A stretch of 64,000 bases of DNA from Opeltia flavorubescens (lineage: Eukaryota > Ascomycota > Lecanoromycetes > Teloschistales > Teloschistaceae): contig KE546984.1 of assembly GCA_000442125.1 (NCBI GenBank), forward strand, positions 682,001 to 746,000, written 5' to 3'. Below are positions 1-13,510 of this stretch, piece by piece (position 1 is the first letter of the stretch; each line of letters starts with the position of its first letter). The notes beneath the pieces are model-generated. The model was given only the letters and a program-made list of their open reading frames with translations, was not told the DNA's origin and searched no databases. Both the position numbers and the translations under genes were made by a program.

Positions 1-3000
1 TATAACAGCCGCGATATTAAAGCGCCGGTTAGAATATTAAACGGTATAAGCTTAGTTTATTTTTAAAAATATAAACTTTTAGTCGACCTTATTAATTCGA
101 AAAAAAAATCTAAAATAATAATAGATAAATACGTTAAAACGAATATTAAGTCTTTTAATATTATATTTAACCTCCTCTAGTTATATCGATATAACCTAGA
201 TATTAACTAGATATATATACGATAGATATAGCGCGATTCTAGCGCTATCCTAGCGGGAACAAATATTAAACTAATCCCGGTTAAAGAATTAGGATACCTA
301 TTAAAAGTAAAAGGATTTAAACAATTATACCTTTTTAATATAAAGTTATATAATAAAAATAACGTAATCGCTTTATATAACGTTAAAAAAGCGATTTTAT
401 CTAAGAAGTATACTAATTTAAATAGAATTTATAATTTTTAAAAAATTAATAAACTCTCTAAATACTCTACGAGTAATTATACCTTTAAAATAATAAATAA
501 TCTATTATTTAAACCCTTATATAATCTTTTAATTACCGAACTAGAGATTTTATAGACTTATATTAACGAGAACCTAGTAAAAAAGTTTATCTATTATTTA
601 ATATCGCGAGCTAGCGCTTTAATTATATTTATAAAAAAAAAAAATGGTAGCTTTTATTTTTATATCAACTACCGAAAACTAAACCAAGTTATTATTAAAA
701 ACCAGTACCTTTTTCCCTTAATATTAGAAGCTTTAGATAAGCTATATAAAATAATAATCTTTACCCGCTTAAATATCCGGAATACCTACTATTATATTAG
801 AATCTAAAAGGGCGACGAATAAAAAATAGCGTTCTATACTCGTTATAACTATTTCGAATATTATATTATACTATTTAACTTAATAAATACCCTAGCTACC
901 TTTTAAATATATATTAATAACGTTTTTAAAGACTTCCTAAACCTTTTTATTATAGTATATATAAATAATTTACTAGTCTACTCTAAAAATAAAACCGAGT
1001 ACTCGACGTATATATAAAAGGTCCTCGCGAGGCTATTATAATATAGGTTATATATTAAATTAAAAAAGTATTTATTTAATATATATAAAATTAAGTTTAT
1101 AAAATTCGTTATTCGCCCTAATAATATTATAATAGAGGAGTCCCGTATTAAATATATAAAGAATTAGTCTCTTTTAAAATCATATCGCGATATATAATAT
1201 TTTTTTAAATTCGTAAACTTTTACCGACGTTTTATTAAAATATTCTCGCGGGTAGTACTACTATTAATATTATTATTAAAAGGCGGTAATAAAAGGAAAT
1301 TTAATATTAAATTTATTTTAATTAAAAAAATAATTAGCGCGTTTAAAATATTAAAAGAATATTTTATAATAGCGCCTATTTTATAATAATTTAATTATAT
1401 ACTTTAGATTTATATTAAAATAAACGTTTTAAAGTATACTATTTTAATAATTATTTCGCAGCTCTTTAATACTAATATATAGATCTATTAGCACCCTATT
1501 ATCTACTGGTTCTAGAAGAAAATAATAATTAAACGTAACTATAGTATCGGAAATTCGGAAATACTAGCTATTATTTACGTTTATAAATAGTAGCGATATT
1601 ATATTAAAGGAGCCTTTTATAAAGTAGAAGTTATTATTAATTATATAAATCTTTATAATTTTTTTATAAAAAAAAAGCTTAGCTATAAAAACGCTAGATA
1701 GTAGGAGCGGCTAGTTAAACTAGACCTGGACCTAAAATATAGACCAAATAAGCTAAACCCTATCGATATAATATTATAAAAAAGCGATTATAAAGTATTT
1801 AAAGCCTATACCGCCTTTAATATTCTAAACTAAAAGTATATCTATTCGACCTTATACCCTAGGGAGTTTTAAGAAAATTTTAAGGAAAGTATAAAACCGA
1901 TTATAGATCCCTTAAAAATCCAGCGCTACCTATTTAAAACTTCTATAAAATAAGATAAAAATAAATCCGAAAGCCTATAAAAGACTCTAAATAATATTAA
2001 AAAGTCGCTAGAAAACAACGGAGAGAGCTATTTCGACGATAAAATATCGTTAATTAACTTTAAAAATACTTAAAAGAGCTTTTAAAGATTACTTAAAAAT
2101 ATTAAAACCGCTATTAAAGATATTTAAAGAGCGGTAGTAACACGCTATATAGCGAAAAAAGCGAAAGCTAATATTCCTAATAAAAAAGGCGAGCTTTTAA
2201 AGAATACCTTTAAGTACGGATTCCTAATAAGGGGTCGCGTATTTAATACCTATACGGGGGAGCGCGATAATATTATATTATCTATACCTCCTTATAGTCA
2301 GGGGATACTTTTAATATTAATAGGGAAAAAAAATAAAGGCGCTCTAAAAAGCGATATAAAAGCGTCGACTCCGCCTTTTATAACTAAGGGGAAGTCTTTT
2401 AAAATAAAGAAGAGATAGATATTAGTAAAGACTCGTAGTCCTAGGGTATATAAAAAGCTAAAAGCTCCTTATAAACCCGATATTATTATATATAATAACG
2501 CTTAATCGATTCCTTTAAATAACTCTAATAGTTTTAAAAACTTATAGTTAAAGTAATAAATTATTAAGGAAGCGGCTTTAAAAAATACGTACAACGTACC
2601 CCCGTTATTCTTTTACCGTATTATAAAAGGGTTCTAAAAGCTCGATAATATAACTAGAAAATTAGTATTTCTAAAAAAAAAATCACCTAATAATTCGTTA
2701 AGCATTTATATAGCGTTAGAATAGCTTAATAAAAGCTATAAATAGTACTAGGACTAAAAATTACTTTATTATAATAAGAAATAGTATCTACCCTCTAATA
2801 TAATTAAATAAAAGGCCTTTAAATATAATTATAATAACTTTATAATAGGTCACTTCGGCTATAAAAGAATATTAGAGCTTATTCGCCGAAAATACTTTTA
2901 GCTAGATATAGTAAAAGATATTAAATACTATATATATACTTATAATACGTACTACTAAATAAAACCTATAAAGTATAAATTATATAGCGAAATATAACTA

Positions 3001-4140
3001 TTAAAAAGACCTTTAAAACCGTTTAATAATCTAATTATAAATTTTATTATTAACCTATTTTTATACGAGCGTCTCTACGTTATATATAATTCGATTCTTA
3101 TAATAATCGATCGCTATATAAAGCTCGCTATATATATTTTATACTAGATAACTATAACTATAGAAGAGCTGGCGGATACCTTTATTAATAAGGTATATAG
3201 CCGTTATAGTATATTTAAATCACTAGTCTCTAATTAAGGAACTCTTTTTACTTTATAGTTTTAATCTACCCTTTATTACTATTTAAAAATCAAGTACTAT
3301 CTAAATACCGCTTTCTATCTATAAACTAATAAATAAACTAAATAATAAAATTAAACCCTAAAGTAATTTCTAAAAGGCTTTATTAACTATAATTAAAATA
3401 ATTAAAATAAATAGCTACCTTTTACGGAATTTATATATAATAATAGTAAATATACTTCTACTAGTATAACACCATTCTTCGCCGCTATTAGTAGATATCC
3501 TAATCTAGAAAATAATATTTAAATCGATAATACTAAAGGTAATATACTTAGAGCGCGTTAATATATTAAAAAATATACGCGTATATATACTTAGCTTAAA
3601 AGCTAATAGAAAATAATAATAAAAAGATAATCTAAATACTATAATTAAAAGTATTTCGTAAAATCCTTTACTACTAGTAATATAGTATAATTAAATAGAC
3701 GTAATATTAAAATAAGAAAGCTATTAAAAAAACTAGATTATAAATTCTATAGGCCTTTTAAAGTAATAGAACTAGTAAATTTATAATCGTATTATCTAGA
3801 ACTTCCAGTATTAATAGATCGTATCTATCCCGTTTTTTATATCTCTCTTCTCGAACTATATATAATAGTAGAAGAAAAAGGTAAAAAAGATCTACTACCT
3901 CTACTTATCAACGGTAAAGAGTAATATAAAATAAAAGAAATGCTTAATTTAAAATAGTACTATAGGAAATTATAATACCTAGTAAAATAGTTTAGCTATA
4001 GCCCCGAAAATAATAGCTAGCTTAACGCTAAAAAAATATCGGGAGCTAGTAAATATATAAAAGATTTCTATTGTATATATTTTAAAAAACTATTAAATAA
4101 TAATAAAAAGGACTTTTTAAAAAAAAAGTAAAAAAAGAGG
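1..4140 (+). pseudogene. pol remnant of copy A: protease end, RT, RNase H, integrase, chromodomain
   Basis: Approximate domain positions are: protease tail 1-260, reverse transcriptase 505-1100, RNase H 1330-1760, integrase zinc-binding region 2810-2990, integrase core 3010-3480 and chromodomain 3925-4090. The assignments rest on the conserved blocks of gypsy RT (the YxDD-type block lies near 955-975), the RNase H and tether region, and the charged chromodomain block after integrase. The frame is broken many times and encodes nothing usable. It is a fossil of the enzyme set that would have copied and inserted the element, with the chromodomain presumably steering integration to heterochromatin (known for chromoviruses, inferred here). 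Confidence 0.9.
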
Positions 4141-5810
4141 ATAAACTATAACTAAACTATATATAAGTATATAAATAAAGTAACGAGTAAGGTAATAAGT
4201 AATACTAGAAATATAAAGTAGTAATAGAAACGAAATTTTATATAATTACCGAAGCTTACCGGTAGAATATATACTAGAAAATATATATTATAAAGTATAT
4301 TACTAAAAAAGGTTAAAATTAAAGGGAGGCTTTATTAGAATATAAACTTTAAAGCTATAACTACTCAAAAATAATATAAACCTAAAAATAGAATATAAAA
4401 ATAAATATATAAGAATAAATACTAAAGATAAATATAAAGCGCTAGATAAATATAAAACTATATAGTAGTACTATTCTCTTCTATCTCGCTCTTATTAGTA
4501 AAGGAAAGATTATTTTTTTTAGTTAAACTTAACTACTCCTTTTTAATAATTAAAGAATCTAAATAGTTCTAATATAAAGTTAGCGCGCGAAATCGTATAA
4601 AAAAGGTAAATATACGGTAAAATATATTATATTAATACCTATATTAATCAATTTTTTTAAAATATAAATAGCTTTAATAATATCGAAAATACTAATAATC
4701 TTCTTTTACCGCGTTTTAGCTTTTTTTTAAGCCTTAATTTATTTATAATTAGAGAGGATAATAGTATATAAGCGGTATATAATATATTACTTTTTATTTT
4801 TATTAGTAATATTAGTAATAATAGTAGTAGAAATTATTTTATTAACTATCGAGATAAATCTCTAAGGGATCTATATAGGTTAAAAAAGCTACCGCGATAT
4901 ATAAACTTAATATACTAGTTTATATTTTTTATAAAGCCTAGAGTAACGCGCGTAATATTTAAAGCCGACGCTAGGCTTTATATAGTAGATAAAAGTATAA
5001 TAGATAGTAAGGTTATTCTTTAACTATTTCTTATTAAAGGTTATTAAATAGTAGTACTAAATAAATAATATATACTATAATACTAGCTTTAACGTACTAA
5101 TAGTAGTAATCCTTTTATAAGACTAGAGTATTTAGTAATATTAAAATATCGGGCGCTTACGTGTTCCAGAGAGTTTTTTTAGCTATAAAAATTTTAAGGG
5201 CCTTAAAACCTATAATAGAAGATATAAAAGTTAGAGAAGGTTTATAAAAAAGTAGAGCTAATAAGCGAAGGCAAGATACAATAAAGATAATAAAAACCTA
5301 AGTTAAAGAATAGGTCTATATTAGAGGAGAAACGTTTATTATATACCTACAAGTGAAAAATAGAATTACGCTATCTAATACGAGGTCTATAACGCTAGTA
5401 ATATAAATTAAACTATTTAAAGTTTAACAGCTCTAATTATTTATAATTATTATAACGTAGTATAACTATTAAGTAAAGCTATTAAGTAATATTAATTTCT
5501 ATAAATACGTCTCGGCGCGAGCATTTAATAAGTACTAAAGGATATTAATAATACGCTATAGTACGATAGCTAATACTAATATTAATACCGAATAATCCTT
5601 AGTATATAAGGTAAAGCTATTTATATATCTCGTATATAATAACGAGACGCCTTATATATAAACGTATATTAACGTCGCGTACCTTTAAATTATTAATTTA
5701 ACTAATATACGCCTAAGTACACGCGCTTTATATAAAGGGCTTAACCATCTATCGTATATATATCGCCTAACTATAGAATAGTAAGAATACTACTATAGAA
5801 GAGGGGATAT
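4141..5810 (+). other. Post-pol region of family 1, no gene recognised
   Basis: About 1.66 kb separates the chromodomain from the 3' LTR. The same stretch is present in copies B, C and E, so it belongs to the family and is not a chance insertion. I could not recognise a protein on either strand. It may be a long 3' untranslated region or a decayed accessory gene. Confidence 0.6.
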
Positions 5811-6067
5811 TATTATAATTAATAATAGTCTAGCTTATTATAATATTATAGANCCGTCGTATANCTTCGGCTAAGACGTTANATCGCTATATTATACTAG
5901 TAGGAAAGGGGGCCTATATAGTTAGGGAAATTCCCCCTAATATTTATAGCTCTCTAGATATTAATATATATATATTCTCTACGTATAGCTCCGTGTATAC
6001 GATAGTAGAACGCCAGACTATTGCCTATACTTCCATATAGTTTCCCTGCTATTGCATCCTTTTTACA
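5811..6067 (+). repeat. 3' LTR of copy A, 257 bp
   Basis: The LTR runs from TATTATAATT to CTTTTTACA, consistent with TG...CA ends altered by RIP. It aligns over its full length, in reverse complement, with the two 257-bp LTRs of copy C (48469-48725 and 55894-56150). The last 80 bases keep several CpA and TpG steps, unlike the rest of the element. Three isolated N calls lie in its first third (5853, 5864, 5882). Confidence 0.9.
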
Positions 6068-9000
6068 ATTTAAAATAAATTATTCTAATATATATTTAGT
6101 TTTTAAATATTAGATAATAAAATATTATTAATTTATTTTTAAAATTTTTTATATTTAGTATTATAATTAATTAATAAACTTTTTATTATTTTAAAAAACT
6201 ATTATTTATAATATATTTTAATTTTATTTTATTTATTTTTTTTATAATTATATAATCTATTATTTATTATATTAAATAATTTTTTAAAATATAAAAAAAA
6301 TTATTTATATAAATTATTTTATAATTTTTATAAAAAAATTCTTTATTTTATATAAATTTAATAAAATTTAAATAAAATTAATAATAAATATATAATATAA
6401 ATTTACCGGATTAAATAATAGCTATAGAATTTTATATAAATAATAAAAAAGTTTTTAATTAATTTAATATTATAAATAATAATAAATAATTTTTTATAAA
6501 TTTATTAATATATTATAAATAGAATAATCTATTATAATATTTATATAAATATAATTATAATTAAAGGAATTTCTTTTATTTTATATTAAATAAAATATTA
6601 TTTTTATATATATAAATATTATTAAAAATAAATTTTATTTATTATTATTAAAATAAAAAAATATATAAAAAATATAATATAATAATTTATTTATATTAAT
6701 ATTATATTTTTTATTAATTTTTAGAAATTCTTTAATTTTAATTTAATAATATTTTTTAATATATCTATCGATTAATTATTTACGAAATCTAATTAATATT
6801 TTTACTATATTTATTAGAATATTAAATATTTTAAAAATATTTATAATTTATAATTTATTTATAATTTTTAATTTATTTATTTTTAAATAATAATTACAGT
6901 AAATAAATTTCCAAAATTATATCTAAAATAATATTTATAATTAAAAAATTATATTAAATATTGAAATTAAATATTAAAAATAATTAAAAGTTTTTATTAA
7001 ATAAATATTAAAACTTTTATAAATATTATATCCAAATTAATTTAATATAAAATATTTATTAAAAAAAATAGATTTATATATATAATAATAATATTTTTAA
7101 TTATTTTTTTATATATTATTTTTTTTTTATTTATTAAAATAATATTTATAACTTTTAATTTTATAAAATAATAATAAACTTTACTATTTAATAATAAACG
7201 ATTAAATAATAAATTTAACTATTTAAATTTTTAATTAAATTATTTATTTAATTTATAAAAAGTTTTATTTAAATTATAATAGATATAAATTATAAAATCG
7301 AATTTTTAATAAATACTAAAATTTATATATAATATTAAACTTTTATTAAAAATAATTATAATTAATAATAGTAAAAAAAACTTTTATAAATAATAAAATA
7401 AATTAAATTTTTTTAATATAAATATTTTAGATAAATTTAAAATAATAATTTATTTATAATATTATTTATAATAATAATACTACGGTTTATATAAATTTTA
7501 TATTTTGAAAATATTTTTATTATAGTAATATAATTAATAAACTATTTTAAAAAAAAGTTTATTATATTAAAATATTTTTCTAATATTTAAAATATATATA
7601 AAATTAAAAATTTTAAAATAATTTCTAATTAAATTTTTATTATAATAAATTTAAAAATATTAATTCTTTAATTTAATAATTATTTTATTATATAATTTAT
7701 AAACAATTCTATAAATAATAAATATAAATTTAAAATATAAAAAAACTAAAAATTAAATCAAAATTTTTTATATATTTTTTATTTAAAACGAGAAAAATAT
7801 AATATTATTAATAGAAATTTTATAAAAAAATTATAATAATTATACTTTTTTTATTATTATTTATTATTAATATTTTAATTGTATTTTATTTACAATAAAA
7901 AATTACTATAAAACGGAAATAATTATTAATAGAAAAAAATTATAAAATCTATTATAAAAATAACTTGAAAATTATAAATTTATATTAAAATTTTAATTTA
8001 TAATATTATTAAATAAATATTTTATTTTATAATTTTATTAAATATTTAAATATTAATTATTATTTAGTTTTTAAAATTTTAATCGATATTTTTTAATATT
8101 ATAAAATAAAAATATAGAAATAGAATAAATATAATATTTTATTTAATTTAATTTTATTTAAAAAAAAATTTAAAATTCTATTAGAAATAATTTTATTATA
8201 AATATTATTATAATATATATAAATTTATTTCTAGTTTTTTATTAATAAAATATTTATATATTTTAATTCTAATATTTTAATTAATTTGATAGCAGTTTAT
8301 TATAAACGCGAATAAAATTTATTAAATTTAATTAAAATAATTTATTTAATTTATATTCCAAAAATTATTATTTTTATAAAATATATTATTTTGGTTAAAT
8401 TATTAATATTAATAATTTATATAAAAACGATATAAAAAATTATAATAATTATTATAATAGCTTTTATAAAACGTTTAAAAGTTTTTAAAAAATTTTTAAA
8501 TTTTTATTTTAATATTTTAATAGCTAATTTATATATTTTAGAAATTAGTTTAATAATATTTATTAGTTTTATATTAATAAACGATATTTAATTGTATTTA
8601 TATAGTTTATTAAATAAAAAATAGCGAATTATTTTAAATCTAAATTTATATTAATATATAATTTATAATATAATTTTATTAAATAAAAAAATTTAAAATT
8701 CTAAATTTATAAATAAAATTATAATTTTATAAAAAATTCGAAGAAATTTAATATAAACTAGCGATTTTAATAGTTTTATTAATTTATAATAATATTATAA
8801 TATATTTAATACTATAAATTATAATATTTATACTAATATTTGAATTATTAATTGTAAATAATACTATATTATAAAAATACAAGCTGATTATTATTATATT
8901 TAAAAATAAATATATATTAATATTTTTAGTATTTATAAAATTAATATTATTAAAAATATTATTATTTATATTATTTACTAGATAAAACTCGCGTATAAAA

Positions 9001-11779
9001 AATAATATATAATAAAATTTTCTTTTTAAATATAAAAATTTTAATAATTATAAATTTAATAATATTATATCGCTTTTTTTTAATATTTTCAATAGTTATT
9101 AAAGCTGGTATTTTTGAAATTATAGTTTATAGAAATTATTTTAAAAAAAAATTTAATTAATTAAATTTATTATATAGTTTATATTTTAATAAAAACTATA
9201 ATTTTATATATTTACTTATAAATCTATATTTTTTAAAAATAAAATCTATTTTTAATTTATTTTTTATAATTAAATATATTAATTCTAGTATTTATAGTAA
9301 TAACTATTTAAAAATTTTTTTTTAATAATTTTAAATATATAATTTAATAGTTTATCCAATTTTAAATAAATCTATATTAATATAAATAAAATATTCAATT
9401 TAATAACTAATTGAAATATAATAATTATAATTAGAAAAAGATTTTTATTATAATCGAAATATATATTTTAATATAAAATATTATTTAATTAAAAAGTTTT
9501 TATATATTTTTTGTATTTATAAATTTCTATTAATTATAATATTATAGATTTTATTTTATTATAATAAAACTTTATTATATTATTATATTTAATAAAATTA
9601 TTAATAATAATTTATAAAGTTTTTTTAAACTTTTAATTTATTATATATTTGATTTTAACAAAATTTATTAACTAGTAAAAGTTTTTTTATATTTTTAATA
9701 TTATTCTATTTTATTATTTAATATTTATTTACTAAAAGTTTTTTTTTAAAAATAAATTTATTAATTATTAAACTAGTAGTTTTTATATAAATTTCGGCTT
9801 TTATTATATTATTAATAAATATAATTTTATTAATTTCCAGTTTAATTTTATTATAATAGAATAATTATTATAAATAAAGTCAATCTATAATTATTTTAGA
9901 TAATATACTATTTATTTTATATAATAAATTTACTTTTATTTAATAAAGTTTATAAAATTATATAAAATTTTTAATATTAATATATAGTACAAAATATATT
10001 CAATTAATTTTTTATATATAGCTAAAATATATAAATAATTACTTAAATATATAAAAAAAAAATTTTTATAATAATTAGTATATTATTTATTTTTATTTTT
10101 TTACTTAAAATTGAATTTTAATATTTTATAATTTTTATTATTATTATAAATATCGAATTAATATTTTTTTAAAAAAAAATAAATAAAAGATTTTAATAAT
10201 AATTATTAAAATTTTATTTGGAATTAATATTTATAATCGAATTTTAAAATATTTAATATTAATTTTTATCTAGATATTTATAATAAAAAATATTTTCAAA
10301 TTTTTTATATTAATAATAATATTATTAAAAAATATTAAAAAGTTTTTTTAAATATATATATTATAAAAAATATAATATATTACTTTTAATTATATTAATA
10401 TAATAAATAGTAATTTATCGATATAATTTTTATAAAATATATATTATATTTTATTATTTTAATTTAATTATATTTATTTTTATATTAATTTATTAATTAT
10501 AATAATAAATTATATAATTATTCTATTTCAAAAATAAATTTATCGAAATTATAATATATTAATTAAATATTTATTATTTTATATCTAATTTTTATATATT
10601 ATATAAAAATATATATATAATAATAAATATTATTTAATTTTAGAAATATTTTAAATTATTTAAAATTATTTAATTTAAATATATTAATATTATTTATATA
10701 TATTATAATAATAAAATAATAATTATTAAAAATATTAAATTTATAAATATAGTAATTAATTAATTTTAAAAATTTTATATAAAAAACTCTATTAATTAAA
10801 ATAAACGGGCGATTATAAATAACTAATCAGTTAAAAATATTTATTATTATTATACTAAACTATTATTAATTATAAATTTATTCTATTATAATTATAATTA
10901 TATTTTTATTATATTTAATAATAGTAGAAAATTCTTTTTTAATTATATTAAATAAAATAAAATAGATTTAATATTATAATTAATATTATTTTATTATTTT
11001 AATATTTTAATAAATTTAATAATATTTATATAACTATTAAATTATATTAAAGTTTTTAATAAATTTAAAATATAAAAATAAATATTTTAATTATTTTAAA
11101 TAAAATATTTTATTTATTTTTTAATATAAATTTAAAAGTTTTATTATAAAAATCGTTTATTATTTTATTAGATATATATAATCGTTAATAATAATTTATA
11201 AAATATTAAATAATAAAAATTATATTAATTTAAATTATTCGATTATTTTATTATTTTTATATTAAAAAATATTATAAACTCGGTATTTTTTTATAATTAT
11301 AGTTGATATAAATTTTAAAAATTATAATAAATATTAAATTCTATTTTTAATATCGTTTAATATATTTTAAAAATATTTTAATATATAAAAAATAGTAATA
11401 GAAATAAAATTAATAATAAAATTAATAAAATTTTTTAAATTATTATAAAAAATATTTAAATTTTTTTAGAAAAAATTAAAATTAAAATAAATTTTATAAA
11501 TTAAATATTAATATAAAAACAATAATTTAATAAATAAAATAATATTAAAATTATTTAAAAAATTTAATATTATAAAAAAATTAAAAATATTATATAAATA
11601 TTATTTAATAATATTATATTTTATACGGTTTATTTTTGAATTTTATTTTTATTATATTATAAATCTAGATAAATAGTATTTTATCGAAAATAAAAAATTA
11701 TTTAATTTTAAAATTTATAATTAAATTGATAAATATATTAAAAAATATAAAATTTTAATTAAATAAATATATTTAAAAA
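6068..11779. other. Extremely AT-rich unassigned stretch
   Basis: About 5.7 kb with almost no C or G, no open frame of useful length and no recognisable domain on either strand. It is most simply read as very old, RIP-saturated transposon DNA that hosted copies A and E. I see nothing specific in it. Confidence 0.6.
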
Positions 11780-12057
11780 GTTTTTTTCGAGTTGCAATAG
11801 CTATTTAACTCTATTTATTTTTTTAATTCTTTATTTATATAATATAACCGCAATATATTTTATTATTATTTATTTAAAATTTAATAAAAAAAATATATAT
11901 AAATTAATATTTAAAAAGCTATAAATATTAAAAAAAGAAATTTAATTATATAAATTCCTTTTATTTACTAGTATAATATAGTAATATAATATTTTATTCG
12001 AAATTATATAACGATTTTATAATATTATAATAAACTAGATTATTATTAATTATAATA
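11780..12057 (-). repeat. 3' LTR of copy E (approximate left edge)
   Basis: It matches the copy C LTR through the block around the TATA-rich centre and the conserved inner end, which here reads AATTATAATA at 12048-12057. The outer third is hard to align, so the start could lie within about 20 bp of the position given. Confidence 0.75.
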
Positions 12058-13239
12058 GTCTTTTTTTATATAATAATATTTTTATTATTTTATAGCTAAA
12101 CTAATTATAAAAATAAAAAATAATAAAATTTTTTATATAAAACGCGTAAATTAAAATATATATTAGATAAATTAATAATTAAAATATATTTAATATAAAT
12201 ATATATTTATATATAAAATTTTCTATTAATATATATAAAATATTCAATTAATTTTATATTATATACTAGTAATCTTTTTCTATTATAATTAACTCTAGTT
12301 ATAAATCTATAATAAACTATTAATATTATATAAAATTCACGAGATATTAATACTAAAATATTATAATAAAAATAAATATTATTTAAAAATTTTATTTAAT
12401 AATAATATTATTATAAAATAATTTTATAATAAATTTAAATTATTAATTTTTAAAGAATTTATTTTATATTATTAATATTTTAAAGTTTTGATTAATAATA
12501 TAATTCTATTTATAATAAATAAATATAAAATAAATAATTTTTTTTTAATATAAAATTTTTTTTAATTGAAATTTTTATTATTTTTATTATAATTTACTTT
12601 TATTTATTAATTTTATTTTTTTAGAAATTTCTATTATTATTATTGTTTTATTATAATAGATTTTAAAAAAATTATTTATTAAGTTTATATAATTAATATC
12701 GATATATATTTATATATATTATTATTCAAATATATTTATTATTATTATATAAAAATTGATATTTTATTATAGCCGTTTATTTATTATATTATATAGTTTT
12801 TATATTAATAAATAAAATCTAGTAGATATAATTACTTTATTTTATTTTATAAAACGATATTTAATTTATATTCTAGATATTATAATCGTTATATTAAATA
12901 TTATAAAAAATCAAACTAATATATATATTTATATATTCTCGCGGTTTTTTTAATAAATAAAATAATTTTTATTATTATTAAAGCTTTTATTTATAATAAA
13001 TTTTATAATATAAACCGTATTTATTATTATATTTTTACTATTAATTTTTATAATTATAAATATACCGAAATCTAAAAAAAAACTAAAATATAATAAAAAA
13101 GAATTATTAATATTTCTAATATTATTAAAAATATTTATATTATTAAAATTATTTATATTTTAAAATAATTATTTAATATTAATATTAAAAAAATAGTTAT
13201 AATAATAAATTAAAATAATTTTAATATTTATTTTAATTA

Positions 13240-13244
13240 ATATT
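13240..13244 (+). repeat. Left target-site duplication of copy B, ATATT
   Basis: ATATT here and at 30143-30147 flank copy B exactly. Five-base duplications are usual for gypsy integrases. The sequence is AT-rich and so weak alone, but it falls at both LTR edges and joins the two halves of copy E. Confidence 0.75.
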
Positions 13245-13510
13245 TATTATAATTAATAATAGTTTATTTTATTATAATTTTATAAAATCGTTAAATAGCT
13301 TCGGCTAAAATTTTATATCGTAATATTATATTAATAAAAAAAAAGGGCCTATACAATTAAAAAAACTTTTTTTAAAATTTATAGCTTTTTAAATATTAAT
13401 ATATATATATTCTTTATATATAGTTTTATATATATAATAATAATATACTAGAATATTATTTATATTTTTATATAATTTTTCTATTATTAATTTATTATAT
13501 ATTTTTTATA
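13245..13510 (+). repeat. 5' LTR of copy B, 266 bp
   Basis: It starts TATTATAATT and ends TTTTTTATA, and aligns along its length with the family-1 LTRs. It is about 9 bp longer than the standard 257 bp because of a small AT-rich gain near the 3' end. Confidence 0.87.

Larger units (their letters stand above)
1..6067 (+). mobile_element. Ty3/gypsy chromovirus fossil, family 1 copy A (5' end outside window)
   Basis: This is a degraded LTR retrotransposon read on the plus strand. From left to right I recognise the end of an aspartic protease, reverse transcriptase, RNase H, integrase and a C-terminal chromodomain, then a long untranslated-looking stretch and a 3' LTR. Pol order RT-RNase H-integrase marks it as Ty3/gypsy, and the chromodomain as a chromovirus. 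By comparison with complete copy C (48469-56150), the window begins about 1.6 kb into the element, so the 5' LTR and gag lie upstream. The reading frame is broken many times over, with loss of CpA/TpG typical of RIP. It still keeps many CpG and GpC steps and is therefore one of the younger copies here. Confidence 0.93.
11780..13244 (-). mobile_element. Family 1 copy E, 3' part (oldest gypsy layer)
   Basis: A minus-strand remnant of the same chromovirus family. It holds a 3' LTR (about 11780-12057) followed by the post-pol region, which aligns with copy C from 48726 to about 49930. It stops at 13244, exactly where copy B begins, and resumes at 30143 after copy B. The target duplication ATATT on both sides shows that copy B landed inside it. 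It is RIP-saturated and broken throughout. The outer edge of the LTR is poorly preserved, so the left boundary is approximate. Confidence 0.82.
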
